Translations under genes and position numbers: made by a program
Part shown: positions 43,993-57,013 of the stretch, in pieces
Layout: each line of letters starts with the position of its first letter
How positions within the stretch are numbered: position 1 is the stretch's first letter
NCBI RefSeq assembly: GCF_026151205.1
Contig: NC_087083.1
Span: forward strand, 11,158,944 to 11,222,943
Direction: 5' to 3'
Origin: Bolinopsis microptera
Lineage: Eukaryota > Ctenophora > Tentaculata > Lobata > Bolinopsidae
DNA length: 64,000 bases
Notes under the pieces: model-generated
Seen by the model: the letters and a program-made list of their open reading frames with translations, nothing else
The model's database searches: none
What the model was told of the DNA's origin: nothing

Positions 43993-45380
43993 TACGTTAA
44001 CACTAGGTAACACTAACTCTACTTAAGGTAGTAACACTAGGTAACACTAACTCTACTTAAGGTAGTAACACTAGGTAACACTAACTCTACTTAAGGTAGT
44101 AACACTAGGTAACACTAACTCTACTTAAGGTAGTAACACTAGGTAACACTAGCTCTACTTAAGATAGTAACACTAGGTAACACTAACTCTACTTAAGGTA
44201 GTAACACTAGGTAACACTAACTCTACTTAAGGTAGTAACACTAGGTAACACTAACTCTACTTAAGGTAGTAACACTAGGTAACACTAGCTCTACTTAAGG
44301 TAGTAACACTAGGTAACACTTACTCTACTTAAAGGTAGTAACACTAGGTAACACTAACTCTACTTAAGATAGTAACACTTGGTAACACTAACTCTACTTA
44401 AGGTAGTAACACTAGGTAACACTTACTCTACTTAAAGTAGTAACACTAGGTAACACTAACTCTACTTAAAGTAGTAACACTAGGTAACACTAACTCTACT
44501 TAAGGTAGTAACACTAGGTAACACTAACTCTACTAAGATAGTAACACTAGGTAACACTAACTCTACTTAAGATAGTAACACTAGGTAACACTAACTCTAC
44601 TTAAGGTAGTAACACTAGGTAACACTAACTCTACTTAAGGTAGTAACACTAGGTAACACTAACTCTACTTAAGGTAGTAACACTAGGTAACTCTAACTCT
44701 ACTTAAGATAGTAACACTAGGTAACACTAGCTACTACTTAAGGTAGTAACACTAGGTAACACTAACTCTACCTAAGATAGTAACACTAGGTAACACTAAC
44801 TCTACCTAAGGTAGTAACACTAGGTAACACTAACTCTACTTAAGGTAGTAACACTAGGTAACACTAACTCTACTTAAGGTAGTAACACTAGGTAACACTA
44901 ACTCTACTTAAGGTAGTAACACTAGGTAACACTAACTCTACTTAAGGTAGTAACACTAGGTAACACTAACTCTACTTAAGGTAGTAACACTAGGTAACAC
45001 TAACTCTACTTAAGGTAGTAACACTAGGTAACACTAACTCTACTAAGATAAGTGTTACTAGGTAACACTAACTCTACTTAAGGTAGTAACACTAGGTAAC
45101 ACTAACTCTACTTAAGGTAGTAACACTAGGTAACACTAACTCTACTTAAGGTAGTAACACTAGGTAACACTAACTCTACTTAAGGTAGTAACACTAGGTA
45201 ACACTAACTCTACTTAAGATAGTAACACTAGGTAGCACTAACTCTACTTAAGGTAGTAACACTAGGTAACACTAACTCTACTTAAAGTTGTAACACTAGG
45301 TAACACTTACTCTACTTAAGGTAGTAACACTAGGTAACACTAACTCTACTTAAGATAGTAACACTAGGTAACACTAAGGT
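43993..45380. repeat. 34-bp satellite, second block, about 40 units
   Basis: Same unit as the first block. A run of variants (CTCTAACTCTACTTAAGATAG, then GCTACTACTTAAGG, then CTACCTAAGATAG, CTACCTAAGGTAG) near 44690-44815 repeats the series near 42313-42435, so the two blocks share a recent duplicated segment. Confidence 0.97.
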
Positions 45381-45414
45381 AGTGTGCTGGTTTTCACGAT
45401 AACCGGTCCTCGCA

Positions 45415-45575
45415 ACAATATGCAACTGCATTAAACCGGCTAATAGGTACCAGGCTATTAATTGGCTAATAGGTACCTGGCTATTAATCGGCTAATAGGT
45501 TCCAGGCTATTAATTGGCTATTAGGTACCTGGCTATTAATTGGCTAATAGGTACCACGCTATTAATCGGCTAGTA
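45415..45575. repeat. GGCTAATAGGTACCTGGCTATTAAT repeats, 5 units
   Basis: Units of about 32 bp with near-palindromic cores (TAGGTACC(A/T)GG and GGCTATTAATTGGCTAAT). They are followed by AACAGCCCTCCTACAGCC and GCCTGTTAGAGGGCC, which resemble the 11-bp array at 18880-19590 and its complement. Confidence 0.88.
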
Positions 45576-46204
45576 GCTGCTGCTTTTAGGTAACAGCCCT
45601 CCTACAGCCGACGCTTACTGTTAGAGGCCTGTTAGAGGGCCGGCTAATAGCCCGAGCCGGTTGGTATTGTAATTATTTGCTGTTAACCTTATAAAATTAA
45701 ACATTATTAAATAGATTGGTTCGATCTTGTTTAAATCTCATACTTTAAGTTGACAGACATTTTAACAAATAATTATTTTTGCTGACTGAATTAAAACCAA
45801 TAAAGCTTGAAATAAACCCATTTCCAGACGTACAAACTAAAATCTCGATAATGTTTAAGCATAAAACTGAAAAACGGTACGGCTTATAATATTCATACTA
45901 CATTGGGCAAAGTATAGGCCAATTTAGACTAAGAAGAAGAGAAATAGCACGTACATAATTGTACAACACCTGTCAACTAATAGATAGTGTGGCTATCTTC
46001 ACAGTTATTTGTTAACAAAATCACTGGCAAACAATTAAAGATTACGAACAGATGATGAACACGATATGGTACAATAACATGAAGATCTCAAAAGATTGTC
46101 CAATATTTACTTTATAAAGTGGAATGCAAAGATCGAGTGCGTGATCACGCCAACCATAAATTACACATAACATTGTTAATTGTTATTAAGATGGTAGTTC
46201 AGGA
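45576..46204. other. No gene recognised
   Basis: AT-rich sequence without exon signals. Confidence 0.45.
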
Positions 46205-46207
46205 CAA

Positions 46208-46360
46208 ATTATAAATTACAAATTACAAATTACATATTACATATTACAAATTACAAATTACAAATTACAAATTACAAATTACAAATTACAAATTACAAAT
46301 TACAAATTACAAATTACAAATTACAAATTACAAATTACAAATTACAAATTACAAATTAAA
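46208..46360. repeat. (AAATTAC)n minisatellite
   Basis: About twenty-one 7-bp units; two near the start read ATATTAC. Confidence 0.97.
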
Positions 46361-47655
46361 AATTATTGAAACTAAAGAGACGGAAGAGGTTGCAAGCTAA
46401 CCAAAGTTACAAGTACATATTCATACAAATATTTAAATGTATGACGTTTAGATATTTTAGACTGTTCCTGCTTGTGTTCTATGTCGGTATTAGCTGAACC
46501 CGTGTACAATCGTTGACAGGTTTTATCTATAAGAGTAAGCGGACAATTGAGTAATATTCGAAAGTAGTACCGTATAAAAGGAGTAATAGCGCCGTTAGTT
46601 TAGAACTAATTGGTTTTTTAGTTAAGTTATTTTATTTAAGCTAGTCCAAGTGACATCATAAAATTTATTTTAGCGGGTATTTTGACTAAAATATCGTAGC
46701 GAATTAATTGGATCTGCAATTAATCATCAAACACCACATACGGAAAAATAGAAATGAAGAAGATGGGAGCAAGAAAATTTGGCGTCATTGAATCCTAACA
46801 TCCCTCTCCCCCTCATCCTAACTGTTTAAAATAAGGGCAAATATGCATGCTAAAGAAGAATTTCATAATCGTTTGACTCATTAATATTCAAAAAGTATTT
46901 TCGCTGTAAATGCAGGGTAACATGCCACCCTTTTCGAATAGTGAATTAACCGTACATTATTACATGTGTTGAGAATGGTCGACTGTGTTTTAAAGTGTAA
47001 ATCGATACCCAGAGACGCCGGCAACCCCAATTTATTAATATTACTGGGAAGAAATGGTCGACTGGGGTCTTCAGGACATGTTCACACTTCACCGAATGAG
47101 ATAAGTCAAGATATGCTGTACATGTAACATAAAAGGCATGAAAAGGCGTCAAATTTCAAAAATAGCCGCTCTAATTCTAAAGATTATAATTTTATACACA
47201 TATAACACGTCGCAAATACATACAACAGAGTTATATATACGTATAATTGATTCGGAATAATCGGTATATACCATATACCTAATACCCATTGTTTAAAGAT
47301 AAACAAAAATATTTCCTTGTGTTTAAAATGTGTCAGACGAGTTGTTGTGTTTGTAACTAGAAAGTATTTATACATGTTACACATGGAGACAAACGATTTG
47401 CATTGTCTGTATGTGCTCCTTCATAAATGTATCATATATGAATATTTTGTTTACTTTTTAACAGAGAAGTCCTTGTTTAGGATGGTACACGTGGACACAG
47501 CACACATCAATTAGAATAGCTGCCAATAAATACTATTGCCTGACAAAAAAGAGCAGATCTTGGATCGCAATCAAAATTACAAGTATTATTACACAAATCA
47601 GATCCGTAAGCATGAAGAAGGGTATCAAGTTCTGCACGTACCCCAAACATTCCTC
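46361..47655. other. No gene recognised
   Basis: Several 65-68-codon frames occur on both strands; none has protein-like composition or splice borders. Confidence 0.45.
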
Positions 47656-47661
47656 ACCCAG

Positions 47662-47706
47662 GTTGCTATAACAACTAGTATAGTTGCTATAACAACTAGT
47701 ATAGTT
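47662..47706. repeat. Self-complementary 21-bp duplication
   Basis: GTTGCTATAACAACTAGTATA is present twice in tandem; GTTGCTATAACAAC is itself nearly palindromic. Confidence 0.85.
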
Positions 47707-48345
47707 ACACCTGGGGAGTAGAACGAACGTTAACAAAACCATTAAAACTACTAGTTTGAGAAAATCTGCATGTACGCAGCAGGGAGTGTAAATGTATATA
47801 GTCACTAGTGGAGGGTGTCAATAATTTCGGATAATATATTTCGGAATTATGGAATATAAAATTGCTATTTTTTCTTCGGTCGACAATTAAAACTTTATAA
47901 ACTGAAAGGTTTGTAAATGGCAAACTATGTAGAATTGTAGAGTCAAAATATGTACGTATGATGAAAGTGAATGTCAAAATAATGGAGATAATTTTATTTC
48001 TTTTATACATTTATGTAAGTTATAGAAACCTGACTTGACGATTAGACCGATTAGATACCTTTGATTATCGATAATTTCTATATTCAAGATATTTTACTAT
48101 ATGCTAGTGTAAAAATCTATAAACGGTTCTTCAAGGTTCATAACGAACTCATGGCCATCGGGAAAATAACAGTTTCCTGTTACTATGAAAACTCAACTCT
48201 CTATATCTATACATCTTGACTCCCAATTGACCGAGTTGTATAAATATATGACTTAACTCAACAGGAAGGCTATAATACAATCGATGTCAAGTTTTTGGAG
48301 TTTTCTGAACTAAAGAAAGGATAAACCTCGGAGATGGCGTCGCGA
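47707..48345. other. No gene recognised
   Basis: The 101-codon minus frame at 47705-48010 has no recognisable motif; I do not support it. Confidence 0.4.
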
Positions 48346-48351
48346 CCAGAA

Positions 48352-48458
48352 CATTCATACTTTTACATTTATGTAAAAGTATGAATGGGGACATTACTTA
48401 GTCATTTGGGGACATTACTTAGTAATTTCAGTTGAAATGACTAAGTAATGTCCCCAAA
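48352..48458. repeat. Two adjoining hairpins
   Basis: A perfect 36-bp palindrome (half-site CATTCATACTTTTACATT) lies at 48352-48387. It is followed by GGGGACATTACTTAGTCATTT, a second GGGGACATTACTTAGTAATTT, and their complement AAATGACTAAGTAATGTCCCC (48435-48455). One right arm can thus pair with either of two left arms. Confidence 0.92.
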
Positions 48459-48549
48459 TAAACAGCTCGAAAGGTTAGAAGACACAACTCATTATATCGT
48501 TTATATTCACACGTACCAATCAAGGAGAGGAAGGTGCCGTTACAAAGAT

Positions 48550-48675
48550 ACAAAGATACAAAATACAAGGTGCAAGATACAAGGGCGGGTTACTCCCAGC
48601 TAGTTGGGATGGCCTAAAATACAAGGTGCAAGATACAAGGGCGGGTTACTCCCAGCTAGTTGGGATGGCCTAAAG
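48550..48675. repeat. 58-bp direct duplication
   Basis: A block from AAATACAAGGTGCAAGATAC to GTTGGGATGGCCTAAA occurs twice in tandem. TATATCGCTTATATTCACAC also recurs, near 48494 and 48727. Confidence 0.88.
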
Positions 48676-48969
48676 TGCTTATCTACTTTTCTATAATCCT
48701 AAGCTTAAAGCTATTATCCAAGTCGTTATATCGCTTATATTCACACTTACAACTAAACTAGGAGAGAAAGGTTTATAGGTATCATTACACTTGCACTGAG
48801 GGTACTTCATAAGGTAACTATAGTTACATCAGTAGATTAATGGTTGACACGTGCTGCTAATGTTATTCACCTGCTTTACTACTGGACCAGTTTACTGTGT
48901 AGTTAAATGTAGACAATTCTTCCGGTGTAAATGCTTGCAGCACCGATCTAACTAATGTTACACACCTGT

Positions 48970-49135
48970 CACTGTCACAGTGTGACTGTCACATGTATCA
49001 CATGTATCACAGTGTGACTGTGTCACAGGTGTCACAGTGTCACTGTCACAGGTTTCACAGTGTCACAGTGTCACAGTGTCACAGGTGTCACAGTGTCACA
49101 GGTGTCACAGGTGTCACAGGTGTCACAGTGTCATT
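48970..49135. repeat. TGTCACAG(G/T) minisatellite
   Basis: About fifteen units of 9-10 bp, GTCACAGGT and GTCACAGTGT. CACTGTCACAGTGTGAC is self-complementary. Confidence 0.93.
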
Positions 49136-49139
49136 GGTT

Positions 49140-50285
49140 CCTTTTAATTTTATCTTAACACTTTTTACAGCAAACAAAGTTGTAAGAAACTTTCTGATCA
49201 GCGATACAATGAACGGACATTGATAAAATACTATTCACATTAAACCAAAATAATGATCGAAACTTAACCCTAAACAATAACAAACAAATGTTTGAACAAA
49301 ACTTAATTTATATTCGAATAAAACAAAAGAACATGTATGCTTCTGACAATATGCCTGGCCTAGATATTAAGGTTGTTGCTAAAATTGTAATCCACCAAGT
49401 TTACCAACTAAAACATGCTCAGAGACTTCAGTATAGATCAATATGTGCTTTACACTGTTTAGCTGTTCAGATGCAGCTCCCGTCTGGGGATAACCACTTT
49501 GCACCACTGTATAATGTTCGTATGTATTATTTGGTGAGCAATTTAAAATTGTATGATTATTTTTTGGTTACAAGTTGGGACAAGTACTGCAGAACTAAAT
49601 TTGTAAATTGTTGTATTTTGAACTATTTGGTTAATAATTACTAAACCAGAACGAATGGATTACACACGACACAAAAGCATGATTATGTTTTCAGCACGTT
49701 CTATTTCGAGCTGATCAAAGTTGCCAATTATTTAATTATTTCCCGACGTTGGTTATAATATCGTAGAAGAAATATCCGGAATACATACGGTCATACATCC
49801 GGATCCCGACGGTACTGTCGCGGGACTCTCGCGGCACTTCGAGGCACCCTCGTCGCACTCTCGTGGCACTCTCGTGGCACTATGGCGGCATAGTGCCAAC
49901 TTTCAATCATGTTCTTTCAATGTTTCAAAAACATAAGACAATCATTATATATTCATCATGCAGTTATAATTCTTTCACGATATTATAACCACTGCATCTT
50001 TAAGTCATAAAACAACGTCAACAACAACAAAAACGTAAAACCTGTAAGAAAAATACATGGAGAAGCTTAATTAGCATAGCACATATGGTTCCGCCAATGA
50101 AACAATAATCGTTAACCATGACAGACGTAATTGATGACGTAATTAATGACGTAATTGGTTACGTAATTGGGACCATTAATGGAGTTCCACGTACATTTCC
50201 AACCATTTTCATATCGTAAACTGTAGCTTTTCTGCGAGGTCTTGGGTAAAGGGGATTACTCGGCGAGTTGCAGAGTTTCAGGAGT
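49140..50285. other. No gene assigned; one 118-codon plus frame
   Basis: The frame at 49288-49644 starts with an ATG and contains IHQVYQLKHAQRLQYRSICA and YDYFLVTSWDKY. I recognise no family and see no splice sites, so it stays a weak candidate. Near 49830-49885 CTCGCGGCAC/CTCGTGGCACT repeats occur. Near 50125-50165 GACGTAATTAATGACGTAAT repeats precede the large satellite. Confidence 0.35.
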
Positions 50286-50292
50286 ACTAACA

Positions 50293-53200
50293 TCATCAGT
50301 TGCAGTTAAGGGAGCATAGTGACGTCATCAGTTGCAGTTAGAGGGAGCATAGTGACGTCATACGGTGCAGTTGGAGGGGGTAATATCGTGACATGATAAG
50401 GTGCAGTTGGAGGGGGTAATATCGTGACATGATAAGGTGCAGTTGGAGGGGGTAATATCGTGACATGATAAGGTGCAGTTGGAGGGGGTAATATCGTGAC
50501 ATGATAAGGTGCAGTTGGAGAGGGTAATATCGTGACATGATAAGGTGCAGTTGGAGGGGGTAATATCGTGACATGATAAGGTGCAGTTTGAGGGGGTAAT
50601 ATCGTGACATGATAAGGTGCAGTTGGAGGGGGTATTATCGTGACATGATAAGGTGCAGTTGGAGGGGGTAATATCGTGACATGATAAGGTGCAGTTGGAG
50701 GGGGTAATATCGTGACATGATAAGGTGCAGTTGGAGGGGGTAATATCGTGACATGATAAGGTGCAGTTGGAGGGGGTAATATCGTGACATGATAAGGTGC
50801 AGTTGGAGGGGGTAATATCGTGACATGATAAGGTGCAGTTGGAGGGGGTAATATCGTGACATGATAAGGTGCAGTTGGAGGGGGTAATATCGTGACATGA
50901 TAAGGTGCAGTTGGAGGGGGTAATATCGTGACATGATAAGGTGCAGTTGGAGGGGGTAATATCGTGACATGATAAGGTGCAGTTGGAGGGGGTAATATCG
51001 TGACATGATAAGGTGCAGTTGGAGGGGGTAATATCGTGACATGATAAGGTGCAGTTGGAGGGGGTAATATCGTGACATGATAAGGTGCAGTTGGAGGGGG
51101 TAATATCGTGACATGATAAGGTGCAGTTGGAGGGGGTAATATCGTGACATGATAAGGTGCAGTTGGAGGGGGTAATATCGTGACATGATAAGGTGCAGTT
51201 GGAGGGGGTAATATCGTGACATGATAAGGTGCAGTTGGAGGGGGTAATATCGTGACATGATAAGGTGCAGTTGGAGGGGTAATATCGTGACATGATAAGG
51301 TGCAGTTGGAGGGGGTAATATCGTGACATGATAAGGTGCAGTTGGAGGGGGTAATATCGTGACATGATAAGGTGCAGTTGGAGGGGGTAATATCGTGACA
51401 TGATAAGCTGTGCAGTTGGAGGGGGTAATATCGTGACATGATAAGGTGTAGTTGGAGGGGGTAATATCGTGACATGATAAGGTGTAGTTGGAGGGGGTAA
51501 TATCGTGCCATGATAAGGTGCAGTTGGAGGGGGTAATATCGTGACATGATAAGGTGCAGTTGGAGGGGGTATTATCGTGACATGATAAGGTGCAGTTGGA
51601 GGGGGTAATATCGTGACATGATAAGGTGCAGTTGGAGGGGGTAATATCGTGACATGATAAGGTGCAGTTGGAGGGGGTAATATCGTGACATGATAAGGTG
51701 CAGTTGGAGGGGGTATTATCGTGACATGATAAGGTGCAGTTGGAGGGGGTAATATCGTGACATGATAAGGTGCAGTTGGAGGGGGTAATATCGTGACATG
51801 ATAAGGTGCAGTTGGAGGGGGTAATATCGTGACATGATAAGGTGCAGTTGGAGGGGGTAATATCGTGACATGATAAGGTGCAGTTGGAGGGGGTAATATC
51901 GTGACATGATAAGGTGCAGTTGGAGGGGGTAATATCGTGACATGATAAGGTGCAGTTGGAGGGGGTAATATCGTGACATGATAAGGTGCAGTTGGAGGGG
52001 GTAATATCGTGACATGATAAGGTGCAGTTGGAGGGGGTAATATCGTGACATGATAAGGTGCAGTTGGAGGGGGTAATATCGTGACATGATAAGGTGCAGT
52101 TGGAGGGGTAATATCATGACATGATAAGGTGCAGTTGGAGGGGGTAATTTCGTGACATGATAAGGTGCAGTTGGAGGGGGTAATATCGTGACATGATAAG
52201 GTGCAGTTGGAGGGGGTAATATCGTGACATGATAAGGTGCAGTTGGAGGGGGTAATATCGTGACATGATAAGGTGCAGTTGGAGGGGGTAATATCGTGAC
52301 ATGATAAGGTGCAGTTGGAGGGGGTAATATCGTGACATGATAAGGTGCAGTTGGAGGGGGGTAATATCGTGACATGATAAGGTGCAGTTGGAGGGGGTAA
52401 TATCGTGACATGATAAGGTGCAGTTGGAGGGGGTAATATCGTGACATGATAAGGTGCAGTTGGAGGGGGTAATATCGTGACATGATAAGGTGCAGTTGGA
52501 GGGGGTAATATCGTGACATGATAAGGTGCAGTTGGAGGGGGTAATATCGTGACATGATAAGGTGCAGTTGGAGGGGGTAATATCGTGACATGATAAGGTG
52601 CAGTTGGAGGGGGTAATATCGTGACATGATAAGGTGCAGTTGGAGGGGGTAATATCGTGACATGATAAGGTGCAGTTGGAGGGGGTAATATCGTGACATG
52701 ATAAGGTGCAGTTGGAGGGGGTAATATCGTGACATGATAAGGTGCAGTTGGAGGGGGTAATATCGTGACATGATAAGGTGCAGTTGGAGGGGGTAATATC
52801 GTGACATGATAAGGTGCAGTTGGAGGGGGTAATATCGTGACATGATAAGGTGCAGTTGGAGGGGGTAATATCGTGACATGATAAGGTGCAGTTGGAGGGG
52901 GTAATATCGTGACATGATAAGGTGCAGTTGGAGGGGGTAATATCGTGACATGATAAGGTGCAGTTGGAGGGGGTAATATCGTGACATGATAAGGTGCAGT
53001 TGGAGGGGGTAATATCGTGACATGATAAGGTGCAGTTGGAGGGGGTAATATCGTGACATGATAAGGTGCAGTTGGAGGGGGTAATATCGTGACATGATAA
53101 GGTGCAGTTGGAGGGGGTAATATCGTGACATGATAAGGTGCAGTTGGAGGGGGTAATATCGTGACATGATAAGGTGCAGTTGGAGGGGGTAATATCGTGA

Positions 53201-56200
53201 CATGATAAGGTGCAGTTGGAGGGGGTAATATCGTGACATGATAAGGTGCAGTTGGAGGGGGTAATATCGTGACATGATAAGGTGCAGTTGGAGGGGGTAA
53301 TATCGTGACATGATAAGGTGCAGTTGGAGGGGGTAATATCGTGACATGATAAGGTGCAGTTGGAGGGGGTAATATCGTGACATGATAAGGTGCAGTTGGA
53401 GGGGGTAATATCGTGACATGATAAGGTGCAGTTGGAGGGGGTAATATCGTGACATGATAAGGTGCAGTTGGAGGGGGTAATATCGTGACATGATAAGGTG
53501 CAGTTGGAGGGGGTAATATCGTGACATGATAAGGTGCAGTTGGAGGGGGTAATATCGTGACATGATAAGGTGCAGTTGGAGGGGGTAATATCGTGACATG
53601 ATAAGGTGCAGTTGGAGGGGGTAATATCGTGACATGATAAGGTGCAGTTGGAGGGGGTAATATCGTGACATGATAAGGTGCAGTTGGAGGGGGTATTATC
53701 GTGACATGATAAGGTGCAGTTGGAGGTGGTAATATCGTGACATGATAAGGTGTAGTTGGAGGGGTAATATCGTGACATGATAAGGTGCAGTTGGAGGGGG
53801 TAATATCGTGACATGATAAGGTGCAGTTGGAGGGGGTAATATCGTGACATGATAAGGTGCAGTTGGAGGGGGTAATATCGTGACATGATAAGGTGCAGTT
53901 GGAGGGGGTAATATCGTGACATGATAAGGTGCAGTTGGATGGGGTAATATCGTGACATGATAAGGTGCAGTTGGAGGGGGTAATATCGTGACATGATAAG
54001 GTGCAGTTGGAGGGGGTAATATCGTGACATGATAAGGTGTAGTTGGAGGGGGTAATATCGTGACATGATAAGGTGCAGTTGGAGGGGGTAATATCGTAAC
54101 AAGATAAGGTGCAGTTGAAGGGGGTAATATCGTGACATGATAAGGTGCAGTTGGAGGGGGTAATATCGTGACATGATAAGGTGCAGTTGGAGGGGTAATA
54201 TCGTGACATGATAAGGTGCAGTTGGAGGGGGTAATATCGTGACATGATAAGGTGTAGTTGGAGGGGGTAATATCGTGACATGATAAGGTGCAGTTGGAGG
54301 GGGTAATATCGTGACATGATAACGTGCAGTTTGAGGGGGTAATATCGTGACATGATAAGGTGCAGTTGGAGGGGGTAATATCGTGACATGATAAGGTGCA
54401 GTTGGAGGGGGTAATATCGTGACATGATAAGGTGCAGTTGGATGGGGTAATATCGTGACATGATAACGTGCAGTTTGAGGGGGTATTATCGTGACATGAT
54501 AAGGTGCAGTTGGAGGGGGTAATATCGTGACATGATAACGTGCAGTTTGAGGGGGTAATATCGTGACATGATAAGGTGCAGTTGGAGGGGGTAATATCGT
54601 GACATGATACGGTGCAGTTGGAGGGGGTAATATCGTGACATGATAAGGTGTAGTTGGAAGGGGTAATATCGTGACATGATACGGTGCAGTTGGAGGGGGT
54701 AATATCGTGACATGATAAGGTGTAGTTGGAGGGGGTAATATCGTGACATGATAAGGTGTAGTTGGAGGGGGTAATATCGTGACATGATAAGGTGCAGTTG
54801 GAGGGGGTAATATCGTGACATGATACGGTACAGTTGGAAGGGATAATATCGTGACATGATAAGGTGTAGTCGGAAGGGATAATATCGTGACATGATAAGG
54901 TGCAGTCGGAGGGGGTAATATCGTGACATGATAAGGTGCAGTTGGAGGGGGTAATATCGTGACATGATAAGGTGCAGTTGGAGGGGGTAATATCGTGACA
55001 TGATAAGGTGCAGTTGGAGGGGGTAATATCGTGACATGATAAGGTGCAGTTGGAGGGGGTAATATCGTGACATGATAAGGTGCAGTTGGAGGGGGTATTA
55101 TCGTGACATGATAAGGTGCAGTTGGAGGGGGTAATATCGTGACATGATAAGGTGCAGTTGGAGGGGGTAATATCGTGACATGATAAGGTGCAGTTGGAGG
55201 GGGTAATATCGTGACATGATAAGGTGCAGTTGGAGGGGGTAATATCGTGACATGATAAGGTGCAGTTGGAGGGGGTAATATCGTGACATGATAAGGTGCA
55301 GTTGGAGGGGGTAATATCGTGACATGATAAGGTGCAGTTGGAGGGGGTAATATCGTGACATGATAAGGTGCAGTTGGAGGGGGTAATATCGTGACATGAT
55401 AAGGTGCAGTTGGAGGGGGTAATATCGTGACATGATAAGGTGCAGTTGGAGGGGGTAATATCGTGACATGATAAGGTGCAGTTGGAGGGGGTAATATCAT
55501 GACATGATAAGGTGCAGTTGGAGGGGGTAATATCGTAACATGATAAGGTGCAGTTTGAGGGGGTAATATCGTGACATGATAAGATGAAGTTGGAGGGGGT
55601 AATATCGTGACATGATAAGGTGCAGTTGGAGGGGGTAATAAACTGACATGATAAGGTGCAGTTGGAGGGGGTAATATCGTGACATGATAAGGTGCAGTTG
55701 GATGGGGTAATATCGTGACATGATAAGGTGCAGTTTGAGGGGGTAATATCGTGACATGATAAGGTGTAGTTGGAGGGGTAATATCGTGACATGATAAGGT
55801 GCAGTTGGAGGGGTAATATCGTGACATGATAAGGTGCAGTTGGAGGGGGTAATATCGTGACATGATAAGGTGCAGTTGGAGGGGGTAATATCGTGACATG
55901 ATAAGGTGCAGTTGGAGGGGGTAATATCGTGACATGATAAGGTGCAGTTGAAGGGGGTAATATCGTGACATGATAAGGTGCAGTTGGAGGGGGTAATATC
56001 GTGACATGATAAGGTGCAGTTGGAGGGGGTAATATCGTGACATGATAAGGTGCAGTTGGAGGGGGTAATATCGTGACATGATAAGTTGCAGTTTGAGTTG
56101 TAATATCGTGACATGATAAGGTGCAGTTTGACGGGGTAATATCGTGACATGATACGGTGCAGTTTGAGGGGGTAATATCGTGACATGATAAGGTGCAGTT

Positions 56201-56256
56201 GGAGGGGGTAATATCGTGACATGATAAGGTGTAGTTGGAGGGGGTAATATCGTGAC
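50293..56256. repeat. 6-kb, 36-bp satellite, about 165 units
   Basis: The unit contains GGTGCAGTTGGAGGGGGTAA and TATCGTGACATGATAA and is 36 bp. Between about 52370 and 53690 some 36 consecutive units are identical. Variants (TGTAGTT, TTTGAGG, GGTATTATC, 35-bp units missing one G) concentrate outside that core. The minus complement has no stop in any frame, so the 35- and 37-bp units merely switch between three artefactual frames (MSRYYPLQLHLI, HDITPSNCTLSC and YHVTILPPPTAP), giving frames of up to 1367 codons. The first two units at 50293-50365 differ, with CATAGTGACGTCATCAGTTG. Confidence 0.98.
50320..50360. promoter_or_regulatory. Two TGACGTCA sites at the edge of the satellite
   Basis: The full palindrome TGACGTCA, the consensus site of CREB/ATF factors, occurs at 50320-50327 and 50353-50360, in the two edge units. 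Related TGACGTAAT strings lie at 50133-50160. In the homogenised units the same position reads CGTGACAT, so the site has been lost from the array. Function is not shown. Confidence 0.35.
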
Positions 56257-56916
56257 GAATTATTTTTAATCCGCCGTAGTGATGACTTGTGTCTGTGATA
56301 AAATCTTAAATCTAATACAATTCATCAAACAAATCATGATTTTTGTGGAATTTATCGTTTTTCTAAAAGCCTTGTTTCTAAAATATTGGCGAATGATTGC
56401 ATTCCAAAAGCAAAATTGACAACAGCAAACAATTCACCTGGTCGCATTATATAATATTATATAAATACCAGATATAATACAAAATACCTTTGACATTATG
56501 GCTTATTATACATACTATTTTATTAAATACTCATCCATACATAATACTATAATATAAGTCCAGAGTAGAAAGATGTACATACCTTATGAGCTTATGATTA
56601 TCTATACCTTTCCCGCTCTATAACGCGGGAATACCTAATCCATTTCCCGAAATATCCCAAATCTGTTTAATAAAGCTGCCTAAAAACTTATCGGATAAAA
56701 ACAATTGACGATTAAGTTAATATAAAGATAAAAGCTCAATACATCAATATAAGGCTAGTAAATGCGTAGGAAGATATGAAAACATCAGAAAACAAAGCTG
56801 GTACCCAAAATATTTCCACAGCAACATCATATGCAGTGGAGGGTTTGTCGTGATATCGTAAATAAAATTAGTTCTGACATACATTTCCAGACTCAGAGTA
56901 AATACTTAAGGGTGAA
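56257..56916. other. No gene recognised
   Basis: AT-rich sequence with no exon or array recognised. Confidence 0.45.
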
Positions 56917-56942
56917 CCCCCCCCCCCCCCCCCCCCCCCCCC
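56917..56942. repeat. Poly(C) tract
   Basis: Twenty-six cytosines; the length is unreliable in an assembly. Confidence 0.95.
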
Positions 56943-57013
56943 TTAAATACGAAGAAAGGAAAACCTTTAAAAAACCTTTCGCCAGCAAAGGCAACTATGA
57001 ACTAACTATAAGA

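Noticed and set aside
49288-49644. 118-codon plus-strand frame as a gene
   Set aside because: No recognisable motif, no splice borders and AT-rich composition; left only as a weak mention.
50306-56222. Open frames of up to 1367 codons on the minus strand
   Set aside because: The 36-bp satellite complement has no stop in any frame. Three overlapping frames of equal quality exist and switch at 35-bp units. There is no domain, splice signal or codon bias.
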